64,000 bases of DNA. Origin: G965276675 sp965276675. Its GTDB lineage: Bacteria; Acidobacteriota; Terriglobia; Terriglobales; Acidobacteriaceae. The DNA is taken from assembly GCA_965276675.1 (NCBI GenBank), contig OZ255624.1, forward strand, positions 1,736,001 to 1,800,000. Reading direction: 5' to 3'. Below, piece by piece: positions 43,811-51,925 of the stretch; position 1 is the first letter of the stretch; every line of letters begins with the position of its first letter. The notes under the pieces were generated by a model. The model did no database searches. It was given only the letters and a program-made list of their open reading frames with translations, and was not told the DNA's origin. The position numbers were made by a program, and so were the translations under genes.

Positions 43811-44853
43811 TCAGGGCTGCGCGTAGTACCCCTCGCGGGTGCGGCCGGTGAGGCCGGGTCTCGCGAGCCGGATTTCGAGATGGTGATACTCGTCGCGATG
43901 CTCGGCCGGGAGTGGTTTGAAGGAGAGTTCATAGTATGCCTCGGTGTCAGCAAGGCAGGTCTGCAATAGGCCGGCAACATCGTTGCTGGAGTGGAGGGCG
44001 AGACCGCCGCTCTGGGTGGCGAGTACCTGGAGGCTGAGGTCGCCGGCATCCACCTGGCTGGGCTTGCTGACGCCCTTCAAAAATTGCTGATAGTAGAAGG
44101 TACGGAAGCCGCTGTCCGCGGACCCAAGAGGATCGATGCTGTACAGGGTGATGCGGGCCTGTCGCAGCTGCGTGGATAGGCCGACGATGGTGGCAAAGAG
44201 CCCCTGCCGCTGCTTCGAGCCAAGTTCGATGCCGGGGCCGGAGAGTAGAGGCCACCCAGGAGAGACCCAGAGGATGATCTTGCGGCCCGGGCGGGTGCCC
44301 TCGCGCGCGGCAAGCAGACGAAGCGCGTCGATGGAGAGCTGAAACGCTCGGTGGCGCCATAGAAGCCGGCTGAGTGCCGGATGCTGCGGATGCCGACGGC
44401 GTATTGATCGAGGGACGCGGTGAGCGCGTTACCGTCGCGCGAAAAGCCCTCCTGGATCTGGGTGCCTGTGTCTGTCAAAACGGCGAGTGCAGTGGGGTGC
44501 GCGAGATGGCCGCCGTTGGCGCGCAGGAACTTGTCGATCTGTCCGCGCTCATAGGCGACGCTCTGGTAGGAGGTGTTCACGGCGTCGACCAGGAGGACGA
44601 CCTCGATGGGAGCCTCATTGCCGCTCAGCGCCTGAAAGGAGGTGATGGGCTGCGCGGCTTTGTTGTCGAGAAGGGTAAAATCCTGCTGTCGCAGGCCGCC
44701 TACGGGTGCCCCGGACTGCGGCATGGCCACGACGTCGAGGTGGATTTTGCTGTCGGCGGGCTGAGTTGCGGGCATAGTTTGCTGGGCGCAGGCTGCAGCG
44801 GTGCAGAGCAGAGGGACGAGAAGAAGGAGGCCGAGACGAGTGTCAATGGACAT
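43811..44853 (-). pseudogene. VWFA-related acidobacterial secreted protein, frameshifted
   Basis: The N-terminal part starts at ATG 44853 behind AAAGGA and has a signal peptide (LGLLLLVPLLCTAAACA). It reads as a VWFA-related protein of the type found widely in Acidobacteria: LDVVAMPQSGAPVGGL and VVLLVDAVNTSYQSV. In-frame coding holds to about 44345, where FYGATERF is followed by nonsense. One base is missing there, and the next frame continues the same protein (QLSIDALRLLAAREGTRPGR, then a WVSPGWPLLSGPG stretch) to TGA at 43811. So the gene is either a recent pseudogene or carries a sequencing error. Intact length would be about 347 residues. Confidence 0.75.
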
Positions 44854-45131
44854 GGATTCCTTTGTCCGAGCGAAGGCCGAGCGGTCTCCGGTGGAGCGGG
44901 CTCGCGCTGTGGTGTGCGCGAGGTGCTGTGGAGATAGACGCGATTTGAGACCAGCGGGTCTCGGGTAGGCTTCCCTGCCAGGGCACCCGCACGCGAGGAG
45001 CACACGGGGCGCTAGTGAGCGGCACCTCAAGAAACGGGATTTTATGTACGCTAATGCGCGGGAGATCGGCAGAGACTAACGGGTGAAGGGTATCATCGTT
45101 GACAAACGGGTTACTCCGATCTGGCAAGGAG

Positions 45132-45412
45132 TATGCAAATGAAATGGCTGACCAATTCACCTATTCGGTCGCTGCTGTTATGGCGTTGACACCCTTCCTA
45201 GCAGTAGCCCAACAGTTTGATAAGCCCACAGGCGCGGATACTCTACCGCCCTTCGTTACAAACTGGAAACCCGTCAGCTTATATGGACAAACCCTGTCTC
45301 CAAAGCCCTTAGCGAAACCTCTTACTTCAAGGTTCATGGATCACATCTCGATTTGCTAAACCGAAACGGAGCTGTCATAGCATCTCTACTTAGAGAAGAT
45401 CGTCACACGTAG
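45132..45412 (+). pseudogene. Decayed small secreted-protein gene
   Basis: AAGGAG (about 45126) precedes an ATG that opens MKWLTNSPIRSLLL, a signal-peptide beginning that soon hits a stop. A second frame continues ALTPFLAVAQQFDKPTGAD and a third gives KVHGSHLDLLNRNGAVIASL to TAG at 45410-45412. Read across frames this makes one protein of about 90 residues with at least two frameshifts. I recognise no family. The reconstruction is my inference. Confidence 0.35.
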
Positions 45413-45713
45413 CATTGCTCTGTTGATCGCTCATCCTCACATTCTAAAAATTCCGCAAAATTCAAAGCAACAACCCTTCTAAGGGGCGCTGCCCGCTCGC
45501 GCGCGCAATGGCACCGTTATTCGGACATCGTTTTCCGGACGGATTGTGAGACATTTACGAGCAGGAAAGGCGCTCATTGGCAGGGGCTCGGGCCGTCCTT
45601 AAGATGGTCGTTTGTGAAACTGCGCCTATCGGATATTCAATCGGTGGACCGCAGAAAAATGACCTTTCCGACACGGGCTCTTGGTTACTCTCATTGAAAG
45701 GAGGCACGTGATC
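45413..45713. other. Non-coding stretch inside the inverted-repeat segment
   Basis: About 300 bases between the decayed gene and the DUF1569 gene. No frame with gene-like character. It must contain the promoter of the DUF1569 gene, but I cannot point to convincing hexamers. Confidence 0.4.
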
Positions 45714-46169
45714 ATGAAGAACCTGTTCGATGCGACGGTGGCGAATCAGGTAAAGACCCGGCTGGGAAAATTGGAACCTCAAAGTGAGAGGCGCTGGGGC
45801 AAGATGACGGCGGCGCAGATGCTGGCACATTGCTCGATAAGTATGCAGTGGGCGGTGGGAGAAGTGGTTCCCGAAAAGGGAGCGCTACCCGCACGTCTGA
45901 TGGGACGGCTGGTGAAGCCGATGGTGTTTCGGAACGAAGACCCGCTACGGAAGAATTCGCCGACGGCCAAGAACCTCATTGTGGCGGACGAACGAGATTT
46001 CGGCAATGAACGGGACCGGTTATCGGGACTCATTGACAAATTTGCGGCGGGAGGGGAGGCAGGGTGTACGAGGAATCCGCATAGTTTCTTTGGGAAGATG
46101 ACGCCGGGGGAGTGGCCGATTTTAATGTACAAACATCTTGACCATCATTTGCGGCAGTTTGGAGTGTGA
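45714..46169 (+). CDS. DUF1569 (DinB-like) protein
   Basis: A 151-residue helical-bundle protein. RRWGKMTAAQMLAHCSISMQW and PGEWPILMYKHLDHHLRQF are the two ends of the DUF1569 fold, related to DinB/YfiT thiol-dependent metal-binding bundles; His residues in AHC and HLDHH probably bind a metal. The function is unknown. AAAGGAGG lies 9 bases before ATG 45714. Its stop overlaps a strong terminator, so it is a self-contained unit inside the inverted-repeat segment. Confidence 0.85.
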   Translation: MKNLFDATVANQVKTRLGKLEPQSERRWGKMTAAQMLAHCSISMQWAVGEVVPEKGALPARLMGRLVKPMVFRNEDPLRKNSPTAKNLIVADERDFGNERDRLSGLIDKFAAGGEAGCTRNPHSFFGKMTPGEWPILMYKHLDHHLRQFGV

Positions 46170-46192
46170 CCGTCTCGAAAACGGTCGTTTTT
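46168..46192 (+). terminator. Intrinsic terminator of the DUF1569 gene
   Basis: Stem GACCGT/ACGGTC with loop CTCGAAA, then GTTTTT. It overlaps the TGA stop (46167-46169). Confidence 0.8.
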
Positions 46193-46284
46193 GCGACAAC
46201 AGGCTGCGCAGGGGAAAGTAAGCCTTTTGCCTTCAATGCAGATATTTCATTAGCGTACATAAATCCCGTTCTTGAGGTGACGAC

Positions 46285-47000
46285 TAGTGGGTCAGTTTGA
46301 ACTGTGAACGAGGAGATCGCTAAGCAGTGGGTCGACTACTTCCGAGGCGGAATTCCTGTGAGATTATAGGAAGCCCTATGCTGCCTGTGCGCGATAAGCC
46401 ACTGAAGCCAGGAGACTGGAATCGTTAAAGGACACGATGACTAAGACCAACTTCACGTCCGTTGACGAGTACATCGCCTCGCAGCCCGAGGCCGTGCAGG
46501 GGGTGCTCAAGCGGGTGCGAAGCATTATCCACAAGGCTGTGCCCGATGCGGAAGAAGTGATCTCGTACCAGATCCCCGCGTACAAACTGCATGGCGACCC
46601 TGTGCTCTATTTCGCTGGGTGGAGGCAGCACTACTCGCTCTACCCCGCCACCGGTCACGTCGTCGCGGCATTCAAGGACGACCTTGTACCGTATGAGGTC
46701 AGCAAGGGCACGATCCGCTTCCCGCTCTCCCAACCCGTCCCCGTGAGATTGATCGAACGCATCGCGAAGTTCCGCGCGAAGGAAGTCGCCCCACGCGAGA
46801 AGGTGAAGGCGGCCGTGCCGAGGAAGCGCCAGACCGCCGCTAGGACCCAAGCCCCGGCTCGCCGAACCACTTAGGCGCATTACGGCTCGTGAGAAGTCTA
46901 AAAGCCGAAACACGGCCGTAATGGATTCGTAGACATTGCTTTTCGACGGCTCGGATTGCTGGTGAAGAGCATGTCGACGACGATTCAAACTGACCCACTA
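46285..47000. mobile_element. Cargo cassette 2 with perfect 17-bp inverted ends, no transposase
   Basis: A 716-bp segment that starts TAGTGGGTCAGTTTGAA (46285-46301) and ends with its exact reverse complement (46984-47000). The left end is identical over 17 bases to that of cassette 1. It carries one gene, a DUF1801 protein. An internal AGTGGGTCGACTA (46326 on) repeats part of the end sequence. I see no direct repeat at its borders; the left neighbour is the end of another inverted-repeat segment. Confidence 0.7.
46437..46874 (+). CDS. DUF1801 (YdhG-like) protein with basic tail
   Basis: A 145-residue protein. Residues 1-115 form a DUF1801 domain: SVDEYIASQPEAVQGVLKRV, AEEVISYQIPAYKLHG and GTIRFPLSQPVP. 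This fold includes the Bacillus iron chaperone Fra. The last 30 residues are very basic and Ala-rich (AVPRKRQTAARTQAPARRTT), which suggests nucleic acid contact or low-complexity extension. AAAGGA lies 6 bases before ATG 46437. It is the sole gene of cassette 2. Confidence 0.85.
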   Translation: MTKTNFTSVDEYIASQPEAVQGVLKRVRSIIHKAVPDAEEVISYQIPAYKLHGDPVLYFAGWRQHYSLYPATGHVVAAFKDDLVPYEVSKGTIRFPLSQPVPVRLIERIAKFRAKEVAPREKVKAAVPRKRQTAARTQAPARRTT

Positions 47001-47052
47001 TCCACGGACGGGTGGTCTGGCCGAAGCACTCGCCGGTGCAGTATCCTGCTCG

Positions 47053-47733
47053 GTGACCCAATCTCCATCCTCACACGATCTCGTCGCTGTCCGCGTGCTT
47101 ACCCAGCCGGGCTGGCGCAGCTCCGGCCCTGACCATTGGCAGACCCACTGGGAGCGCCGCCTGGGCAATCGTGCTGAGCGCGTGGAGCAGCGCGACTGGA
47201 CGGAGCCGGACTGTCAAGACTGGCTTGACACGCTCCGCACCCGAGTTGCGGATTCTGCCGGACCAGTAGTGATCCTCGCCCACAGTGTCGGGTGCATCAC
47301 TGTGGCGCGACTGCTCGGCGAAGCATTCCCCGATATGCACGCAGCTCCGCTCGATGGCCAGCTCCGCGCCGTTGTCCTGGTCGCCCCCGCAGACATCGAG
47401 CGCGAGGGTAGCAGCGCTTCGCTCGCCTGCTTCGCCCCCATTCCCACCGAGCCGCTTCCTGTGCCCGCGCTTCTGATTGCCAGCACGGACGACCCCTACT
47501 GCACCGAGGAGCGGGCCCATGCCATGGCCGCGGCCTGGCGGGCAGACCTGCATCTGGAACGAGGGGCCGGGCACATCAATGCCGACTCCGGCCACGGCCC
47601 TTGGCCTGAAGGCTGGGAGACCATTGAGCAATGGTTGGTGCGGCACGGGCTTACCTGGGGTCCAGAATTAAGCCCAGAGCCTAGCCCCGAAGCCAACCGG
47701 GAACCGGGTGACGGAGGGAAGGGCATTGAATAA
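47053..47733 (+). CDS. RBBP9/YdeN-family serine hydrolase
   Basis: A 226-residue alpha/beta hydrolase. The nucleophile lies in LAHSVGC (Ser near residue 78), the acid in IASTDDPYC and the His in GAGHINADSGHGPWPEG, which is the family's usual ending. Substrates of these small hydrolases are mostly unknown. The start is GTG 47053 without a clear ribosome site. It begins 52 bases after cassette 2. Its end overlaps the scoA start by 8 bases, so the two may be co-translated. The last 20 residues are Pro/Glu-rich. Confidence 0.8.
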   Translation: MTQSPSSHDLVAVRVLTQPGWRSSGPDHWQTHWERRLGNRAERVEQRDWTEPDCQDWLDTLRTRVADSAGPVVILAHSVGCITVARLLGEAFPDMHAAPLDGQLRAVVLVAPADIEREGSSASLACFAPIPTEPLPVPALLIASTDDPYCTEERAHAMAAAWRADLHLERGAGHINADSGHGPWPEGWETIEQWLVRHGLTWGPELSPEPSPEANREPGDGGKGIE

Positions 47734-48418
47734 AGTCGTCGGCAGCGCAGACGAGGCGGTTCGCGATATCCCCGATGGGGCTAGGCTGATGCTGGGCGGC
47801 TTTGGCCTCTGCGGCATCCCGGAGAACCTGATTGCTGCGCTGGTCCGCAAGGGCACCAAGGGCCTGCACACAGTCAGCAACAACATGGGCGTCGATGGCT
47901 TTGGCATGGGCCTGATGCTCGAGGCGGGCATGATCGCCTCGCACACTGGCAGCTACGTAGGCGAAAACAAGCTGCTGGAAGAGAAGGTGATCAAAGGCGA
48001 ACTGGACCTGACCCTCGTCCCGCAGGGAACACTGGCGGAGCGCATCCGCGCCGGGGGTGCGGGTATCCCGGCCTTCTTCACCCCCACCGGCTTGGGAACG
48101 CTGGTCGCCGAGGGTAAGGAGACGCGCGAGTTCGACGGCAAGACCTACGTCATGGAACGCTGGCTGAAGGCCGATTTTGCCCTGATCAAAGCCTGGAAGG
48201 GCGACCGCGACGGCAATCTGATCTACCGCAAGACGGCGCGCAACTTCAATCCCATGATGGCGACGGCGGCGCGCATCACGATCGCCGAAGTGGAAGAGCT
48301 GGCGGAGCCCGGCGAGCTCGACGGCGATGCGATCATCACGCCCGGCATCTATGTGAAACGCATCCTGCTGGGAGCGGCCCACGAGAAGCGCATCGAGCGA
48401 CGGACCGTCCGTCTTTAA
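47726..48418 (+). CDS. scoA: 3-oxoacid CoA-transferase subunit A
   Basis: About 230 residues. It moves CoA from succinyl-CoA to acetoacetate (or a related 3-oxoacid) as a partner of subunit B. DGARLMLGGFGLCGIPENLI and TGSYVGENKLLEEKV are the subunit A landmarks. TTG 47726 is preferred because GGAGGGAAGG lies just upstream and MNKVVGSADEAV is the usual family start; an in-frame GTG at 47708 precedes that site. Confidence 0.92.
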   Translation: MNKVVGSADEAVRDIPDGARLMLGGFGLCGIPENLIAALVRKGTKGLHTVSNNMGVDGFGMGLMLEAGMIASHTGSYVGENKLLEEKVIKGELDLTLVPQGTLAERIRAGGAGIPAFFTPTGLGTLVAEGKETREFDGKTYVMERWLKADFALIKAWKGDRDGNLIYRKTARNFNPMMATAARITIAEVEELAEPGELDGDAIITPGIYVKRILLGAAHEKRIERRTVRL

Positions 48419-48420
48419 GG

Positions 48421-48450
48421 TGTCATCCCGAGCGAAGCCGGGGGATCTGC
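48421..48450. repeat. Dispersed TGTCATCCYGAGCG-type repeat
   Basis: TGTCATCCCGAGCGAAGCC followed by GGGGGATCTGC, directly after scoA. A relative (TGTCATCTTGAGCGTAACC) lies at 60071. This is a known style of intergenic repeat in several phyla; its function is unknown. Confidence 0.5.
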
Positions 48451-48482
48451 TGCTTAGCTCCATCAATAACACAGGGTAGCAG

Positions 48483-48794
48483 CTACATCAGCCATTGGCC
48501 GTAGGGGTACAAGAAGAGGAACAGGATCATCGACAACGCCATGATGTCCATGTAGATCAGCACCACCACCGCACCGTGGTAAAAGCTCCAGCGCAGACGC
48601 AGGCAGCGGATAGTATCCCAAGTACCGGCAAAGCCGGTGAGCGTAGGGAGCAGCAACTTGATCGAAGGATGGTCGTCGGGCCAGCCCGCCATCAGCAAGG
48701 CGGCGATCAGGCTGCCAAGAACCACAAGAGTGCCGCGGAGCAGGGAACGTTGCCGAAGATGGAAGACCGCGTAGGACATGGAAACGTAGGGCAT
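48483..48794 (-). CDS. Small three-helix membrane protein, antisense between scoA and scoB
   Basis: About 103 residues with three hydrophobic helices (LLRGTLVVLGSLIAALLMA, then YHGAVVVLIYMDIMALSMILFLFLYPY). No family recognised. It is read against scoAB and its promoter would overlap the scoB leader. ATG 48794 and 48779 and TTG 48821 are all possible starts; none has a good ribosome site. The helix pattern argues for a real gene, the missing ribosome site against. Confidence 0.5.
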   Translation of the reverse strand: MPYVSMSYAVFHLRQRSLLRGTLVVLGSLIAALLMAGWPDDHPSIKLLLPTLTGFAGTWDTIRCLRLRWSFYHGAVVVLIYMDIMALSMILFLFLYPYGQWLM

Positions 48795-48823
48795 GGGGCG
48801 GTAAGAGTTGGATTGGAGCAAGT

Positions 48824-49543
48824 ATGAATATGGTAACGAATCCGGTGGCTGCCAAGCCGTCCACAGCCGAAGGGAAGGCGCGTGAGATCGAAAAGCGCGA
48901 GCGTATCGTCAAGCGCGCTGCGGCCGAGTTGCGCGACGGCTTCTACGTCAACCTCGGCATCGGCATGCCCACGCTGGTGGCCAACCACGTCCCCCCGGGT
49001 ATCGAGGTCGTGCTGCAGTCAGAGAACGGCATGCTCGGCGTCGGGCCGTATCCGCTGGCCGGCACCGAAGACCCGGACTTGATCAATGCCGGTAAGGAGA
49101 CGGTCTCCGAGATCCCCGGCACCGCCTACTTCTCGAGCGCCGATTCCTTCGCGATGATCCGCGGCGGTCACGTCGACCTGAGCATCCTGGGCGCCATGGA
49201 GGTCGACCAGGAAGGCAACCTGGCCAACTGGATGATCCCCGGCAAGATGGTGAAGGGCATGGGTGGCGCTATGGATCTGGTCGCCAGCGCTCGCCGCGTC
49301 ATCGTGGCCATGGAGCACACCACCAAGGATGGCCGCCCGAAGATCCTGAAGCGTTGCACCCTGCCGCTCACAGGACTGCGGGTAGTCGACACCATCGCGA
49401 CCGAGATGGCCTGGATCCGCGTGACGCCGGCCGGTTTGGTGTTGGAAGAGATCGCCCCCGGCCTGACCGCGGAGGACGTGCAAAGAGCAACCGAGCCGCG
49501 GCTCATCCTCAGCCCGGAGCTGCACACCATGCGCATTAGCTAG
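48824..49543 (+). CDS. scoB: 3-oxoacid CoA-transferase subunit B
   Basis: A 239-residue catalytic subunit. The active-site glutamate that forms the CoA thioester is in QSENGMLGVG (near residue 66); GFYVNLGIGMPTLVANH and GGHVDLSILGAMEVD follow the family. TTGGAGC lies 6 bases before ATG 48824. It is separated from scoA by 405 bases holding a repeat and an antisense membrane gene, unlike the usual adjacent pair. Confidence 0.93.
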   Translation: MNMVTNPVAAKPSTAEGKAREIEKRERIVKRAAAELRDGFYVNLGIGMPTLVANHVPPGIEVVLQSENGMLGVGPYPLAGTEDPDLINAGKETVSEIPGTAYFSSADSFAMIRGGHVDLSILGAMEVDQEGNLANWMIPGKMVKGMGGAMDLVASARRVIVAMEHTTKDGRPKILKRCTLPLTGLRVVDTIATEMAWIRVTPAGLVLEEIAPGLTAEDVQRATEPRLILSPELHTMRIS

Positions 49544-49550
49544 CTGAGAG

Positions 49551-50606
49551 CTACCCAGCCAAGACCGGGACCACGCCCGCGAGCGACTCCTCATATGGAG
49601 CGCGCAGCACCCCGCGTTCTGTAATAATAGCGGTTACATATTTGGCCGGGGTCACATCGAACGCCGGATTCCATATCCCGACATCGTGCGGTGTAAGCTG
49701 CGTGCCCGCGTGATGCGTGACCTCGCTCGCCGAACGCTGCTCGATCGTGATGCTGTCCCCGGTTGCGGTCGCCAGATCGATGGTTGACCATGGCGCTGCC
49801 ACGTAAAACGGAATGCCATGCTCCCTGGCCAGCACCGCCACGCCATAGGTGCCGATCTTGTTCGCAACGTCGCCATTCGCCGCGATGCGGTCCGCTCCGA
49901 CGACGATGGCCTGCAGCTTGCCGGAGCGCATCAGGCTCGCGGCCATGTTGTCGCAGATCACCGTTGTTGGAATGCCGTCGTGCATTAGCTCCCACGCAGT
50001 CAGCCGCGCCCCTTGCAGAAACGGCCGGGTCTCGTCGGCATAGACGTTGATCTTCTGCCCGTTTTCTACTGCAGCACGAATAACGCCCAAGGCCGTCCCG
50101 TACCCGCAGGTCGCGAGCGCACCCGCATTGCAATGCGTCAGCACGCCACCCTCTTGCGGTAGCAGCTCGGCTCCAAAGGCGCCCAGCACGCGACAAGCGG
50201 CAATGTCTTCGTCATACATGCGGCGCGCTTCGGCAACCATGCCCGCCCGGATCCCCTCCGGCGTGATACTGGTCTCTGCAGCCAGCTCCTGGAAGTGAAG
50301 CCGCATCCGCTCGATCGCCCAGAAGAGGTTGACGGCAGTGGGTCGGGTTGCGGCCAATGCCTTGCTGATGACCTCCAGATCCGCCGCTAGCGCCGCAACC
50401 GTGCTCGCCGGGCTGGTCTTGATCCCGAGCGCGACGCCCATCGCAGCACTGACGCCGATGGCCGGCGCACCCCGCACCACCATGGTCGTGATGGCATCGG
50501 CTACATCCCGATACGTCTTCGCCAGGACGTAAGTCTCTTGGAGCGGCAGGCGCGTCTGGTCGAGAAAGCGCACCCCCTCGTCGGTCCATTCAAGTGTCGG
50601 AATCAT
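49551..50606 (-). CDS. mtnA: S-methyl-5-thioribose-1-phosphate isomerase
   Basis: About 351 residues. It isomerises methylthioribose 1-phosphate in the methionine salvage pathway. VRGAPAIGVSAAMGVAL, the catalytic Cys in HCNAGALATCGYGTALG and the Asp in VVGADRIAANGDVANKIGTY are complete. GGAAGAG precedes ATG 50606; the frame extends upstream to 50813 but without conserved residues. Other mtn genes are not in the window. It is convergent with scoB (7-base gap). Confidence 0.93.
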   Translation of the reverse strand: MIPTLEWTDEGVRFLDQTRLPLQETYVLAKTYRDVADAITTMVVRGAPAIGVSAAMGVALGIKTSPASTVAALAADLEVISKALAATRPTAVNLFWAIERMRLHFQELAAETSITPEGIRAGMVAEARRMYDEDIAACRVLGAFGAELLPQEGGVLTHCNAGALATCGYGTALGVIRAAVENGQKINVYADETRPFLQGARLTAWELMHDGIPTTVICDNMAASLMRSGKLQAIVVGADRIAANGDVANKIGTYGVAVLAREHGIPFYVAAPWSTIDLATATGDSITIEQRSASEVTHHAGTQLTPHDVGIWNPAFDVTPAKYVTAIITERGVLRAPYEESLAGVVPVLAG

Positions 50607-50721
50607 CTCTCTTCCAGTGTACCGGCAGGCGGCTATGGTCTGGTATGCGGCGCCTCTCGCTAAAAAAGGGAACCAGCCGGCGGCACGCCGCGTAATATGG
50701 GCGCACACGAGAGGTGGCCGC

Positions 50722-51405
50722 ATGCACGATCCGGCGTGGGTACGATCGTTGCTGGGCCTGCATATAGCAGCAGGCGTTGTCAGCTTCATCATGGCGCCCA
50801 TCGCGCTAGTCACGGCGAAAGGTGGTAGGGCGCATCGGCGCTGGGGAACCGTCTACTTCTGGTCCATGGCGGTCGTCGCGCTCTCGGCCGTGATTCTCTC
50901 CGCCTACCGTCCCATTCTGTTTCTTGCCCTCGTAGCCATCTTCTCCTTTTATGCGGCCTTTCTCGCCTACCGTGTTCTCAGCCAAAAGAGCACTGCGCGT
51001 GGCGGACACGTAAAAGATCCGCTGGATTGGAGCGCCGCCGCGCTTACCTTTCTGGCCAGTCTCGCGCTGATGCTCTGCGGTCTGCTGCGACCTGCGTGGA
51101 TTCAGCACCTCCCGATTCCGGCCATTATCTTCGGGCTCCTGGGCATGCGACTCTCGGGATCGCAGATTTGGCGCTTCCTCCATCCGCCTAAGGACAAGAT
51201 GTTCTGGTGGTTCGAGCACCTACAAGGCATGATCGGCAGCTACATCGCCGCATGGACGGCCTTTCTCGTTGTCACCGTCGGCCAGTATGTGCATGCTTGG
51301 TGGCTCTGGATCGTGCCTACCGCTATCGGCGCCCCGGCCATCGCGGTTACCACCGCCTACTACAAGCGCAAATTTGCACCCCGAGCCAAAGCCGCCGTCG
51401 CTTAG
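50722..51405 (+). CDS. Seven-helix integral membrane protein, function unknown
   Basis: About 227 residues with seven membrane helices. SLLGLHIAAGVVSFIMAPIAL and GGRAHRRWGTVYFWSMAVVA (His at helix ends) recall the DUF2306-type membrane proteins, some of which may bind heme. ATG 50722 follows GAGAGGTGG. The frame is open further upstream but shows no conserved character there. It is divergent from mtnA. Confidence 0.7.
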   Translation: MHDPAWVRSLLGLHIAAGVVSFIMAPIALVTAKGGRAHRRWGTVYFWSMAVVALSAVILSAYRPILFLALVAIFSFYAAFLAYRVLSQKSTARGGHVKDPLDWSAAALTFLASLALMLCGLLRPAWIQHLPIPAIIFGLLGMRLSGSQIWRFLHPPKDKMFWWFEHLQGMIGSYIAAWTAFLVVTVGQYVHAWWLWIVPTAIGAPAIAVTTAYYKRKFAPRAKAAVA

Positions 51406-51466
51406 ATAGCGGTGCTGACTCCAAGATGAAGTCAAGATTTAATCTGCTCGGGAGGTATCATGTGAG

Positions 51467-51485
51467 CCCATATGTGGGATACAAT
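51467..51485 (+). promoter_or_regulatory. Candidate -10 and operator of the RES toxin-antitoxin operon
   Basis: TACAAT (51480-51485) is a good -10. Directly upstream, CCCATATGTGGG (51467-51478) is a near-palindrome (10 of 12 positions) placed where the antitoxin could block the polymerase. No good -35 is visible. Confidence 0.35.
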
Positions 51486-51502
51486 GATGCTCAGGAGGAA
51501 CC

Positions 51503-51925
51503 ATGATCGCACCGAAAGCTGTAGCAGGCATACTCGGTATTCAGCACCCGGTTCACACGATGGGAGAGTTGGACGATATCGTATCGCGAGGTCTGTCCAA
51601 GCAGGCTGTTACCCGCGTCGTGGACCGGATCGCAAGAAATCCGAAAGAGGCCAGGACGCTGCGCGATCAGGTCATTCCCTCCGCTACCTGGAAACGGAAT
51701 AAGGGGCGGCTCTCCGTCTCTGTGAGTGAGCGAACGGAGCGTCTGGCCCGTGTGCTTGCCGCTGCTGAATTCACCTGGGACGATGCAGACCAGGCACGCA
51801 ACTGGATGAACCGTCCTCACCCTGAATTGGGAGGGCGCACGCCGTTGAGCGCCGCTGCCACGGAACTGGGAGCTCGCTCCGTAGAGGAGATACTCGATAG
51901 GCTCTTTTATGGCTTGCCCGTCTAG
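51503..51925 (+). CDS. Xre/ParS-type antitoxin (DUF2384) of a RES toxin pair
   Basis: A 140-residue antitoxin. An N-terminal helix-turn-helix-like part (MGELDDIVSRGLSKQAVTRV) is followed by the DUF2384 C-terminal domain: RLARVLAAAEFTWDDADQARNWMNRPHPELGGRTPLSAAATELG, here quoted only in outline by its WMNRPHPELGG core. Such proteins neutralise RES toxins and repress their own operon. AGGAGGAACC lies before ATG 51503. The stop shares its last base with the toxin start (TAGTG). Confidence 0.88.
   Translation: MIAPKAVAGILGIQHPVHTMGELDDIVSRGLSKQAVTRVVDRIARNPKEARTLRDQVIPSATWKRNKGRLSVSVSERTERLARVLAAAEFTWDDADQARNWMNRPHPELGGRTPLSAAATELGARSVEEILDRLFYGLPV

Larger units (their letters stand above)
45023..46279. 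mobile_element. 1.26-kb segment bounded by about 33-bp inverted repeats
   Basis: The left end (45023-45056) and right end (46248-46279, reversed) share CACCTCAAGAA, CGGGATT and TATGTACGCTAATG in the same order; the left copy has one extra A and one extra T. Inside are a decayed secreted-protein gene and an intact DUF1569 gene. The inner 500 bases look more AT-rich than the neighbourhood. No transposase and no clear target duplication are seen. Cassette 2 begins 5 bases after its right end. Confidence 0.55.

Noticed and set aside
46274..47011. A target-site duplication around cassette 2
   Set aside because: The flanks GAGGTGACGAC and TCCACGGACGG do not match; I do not claim a duplication there.
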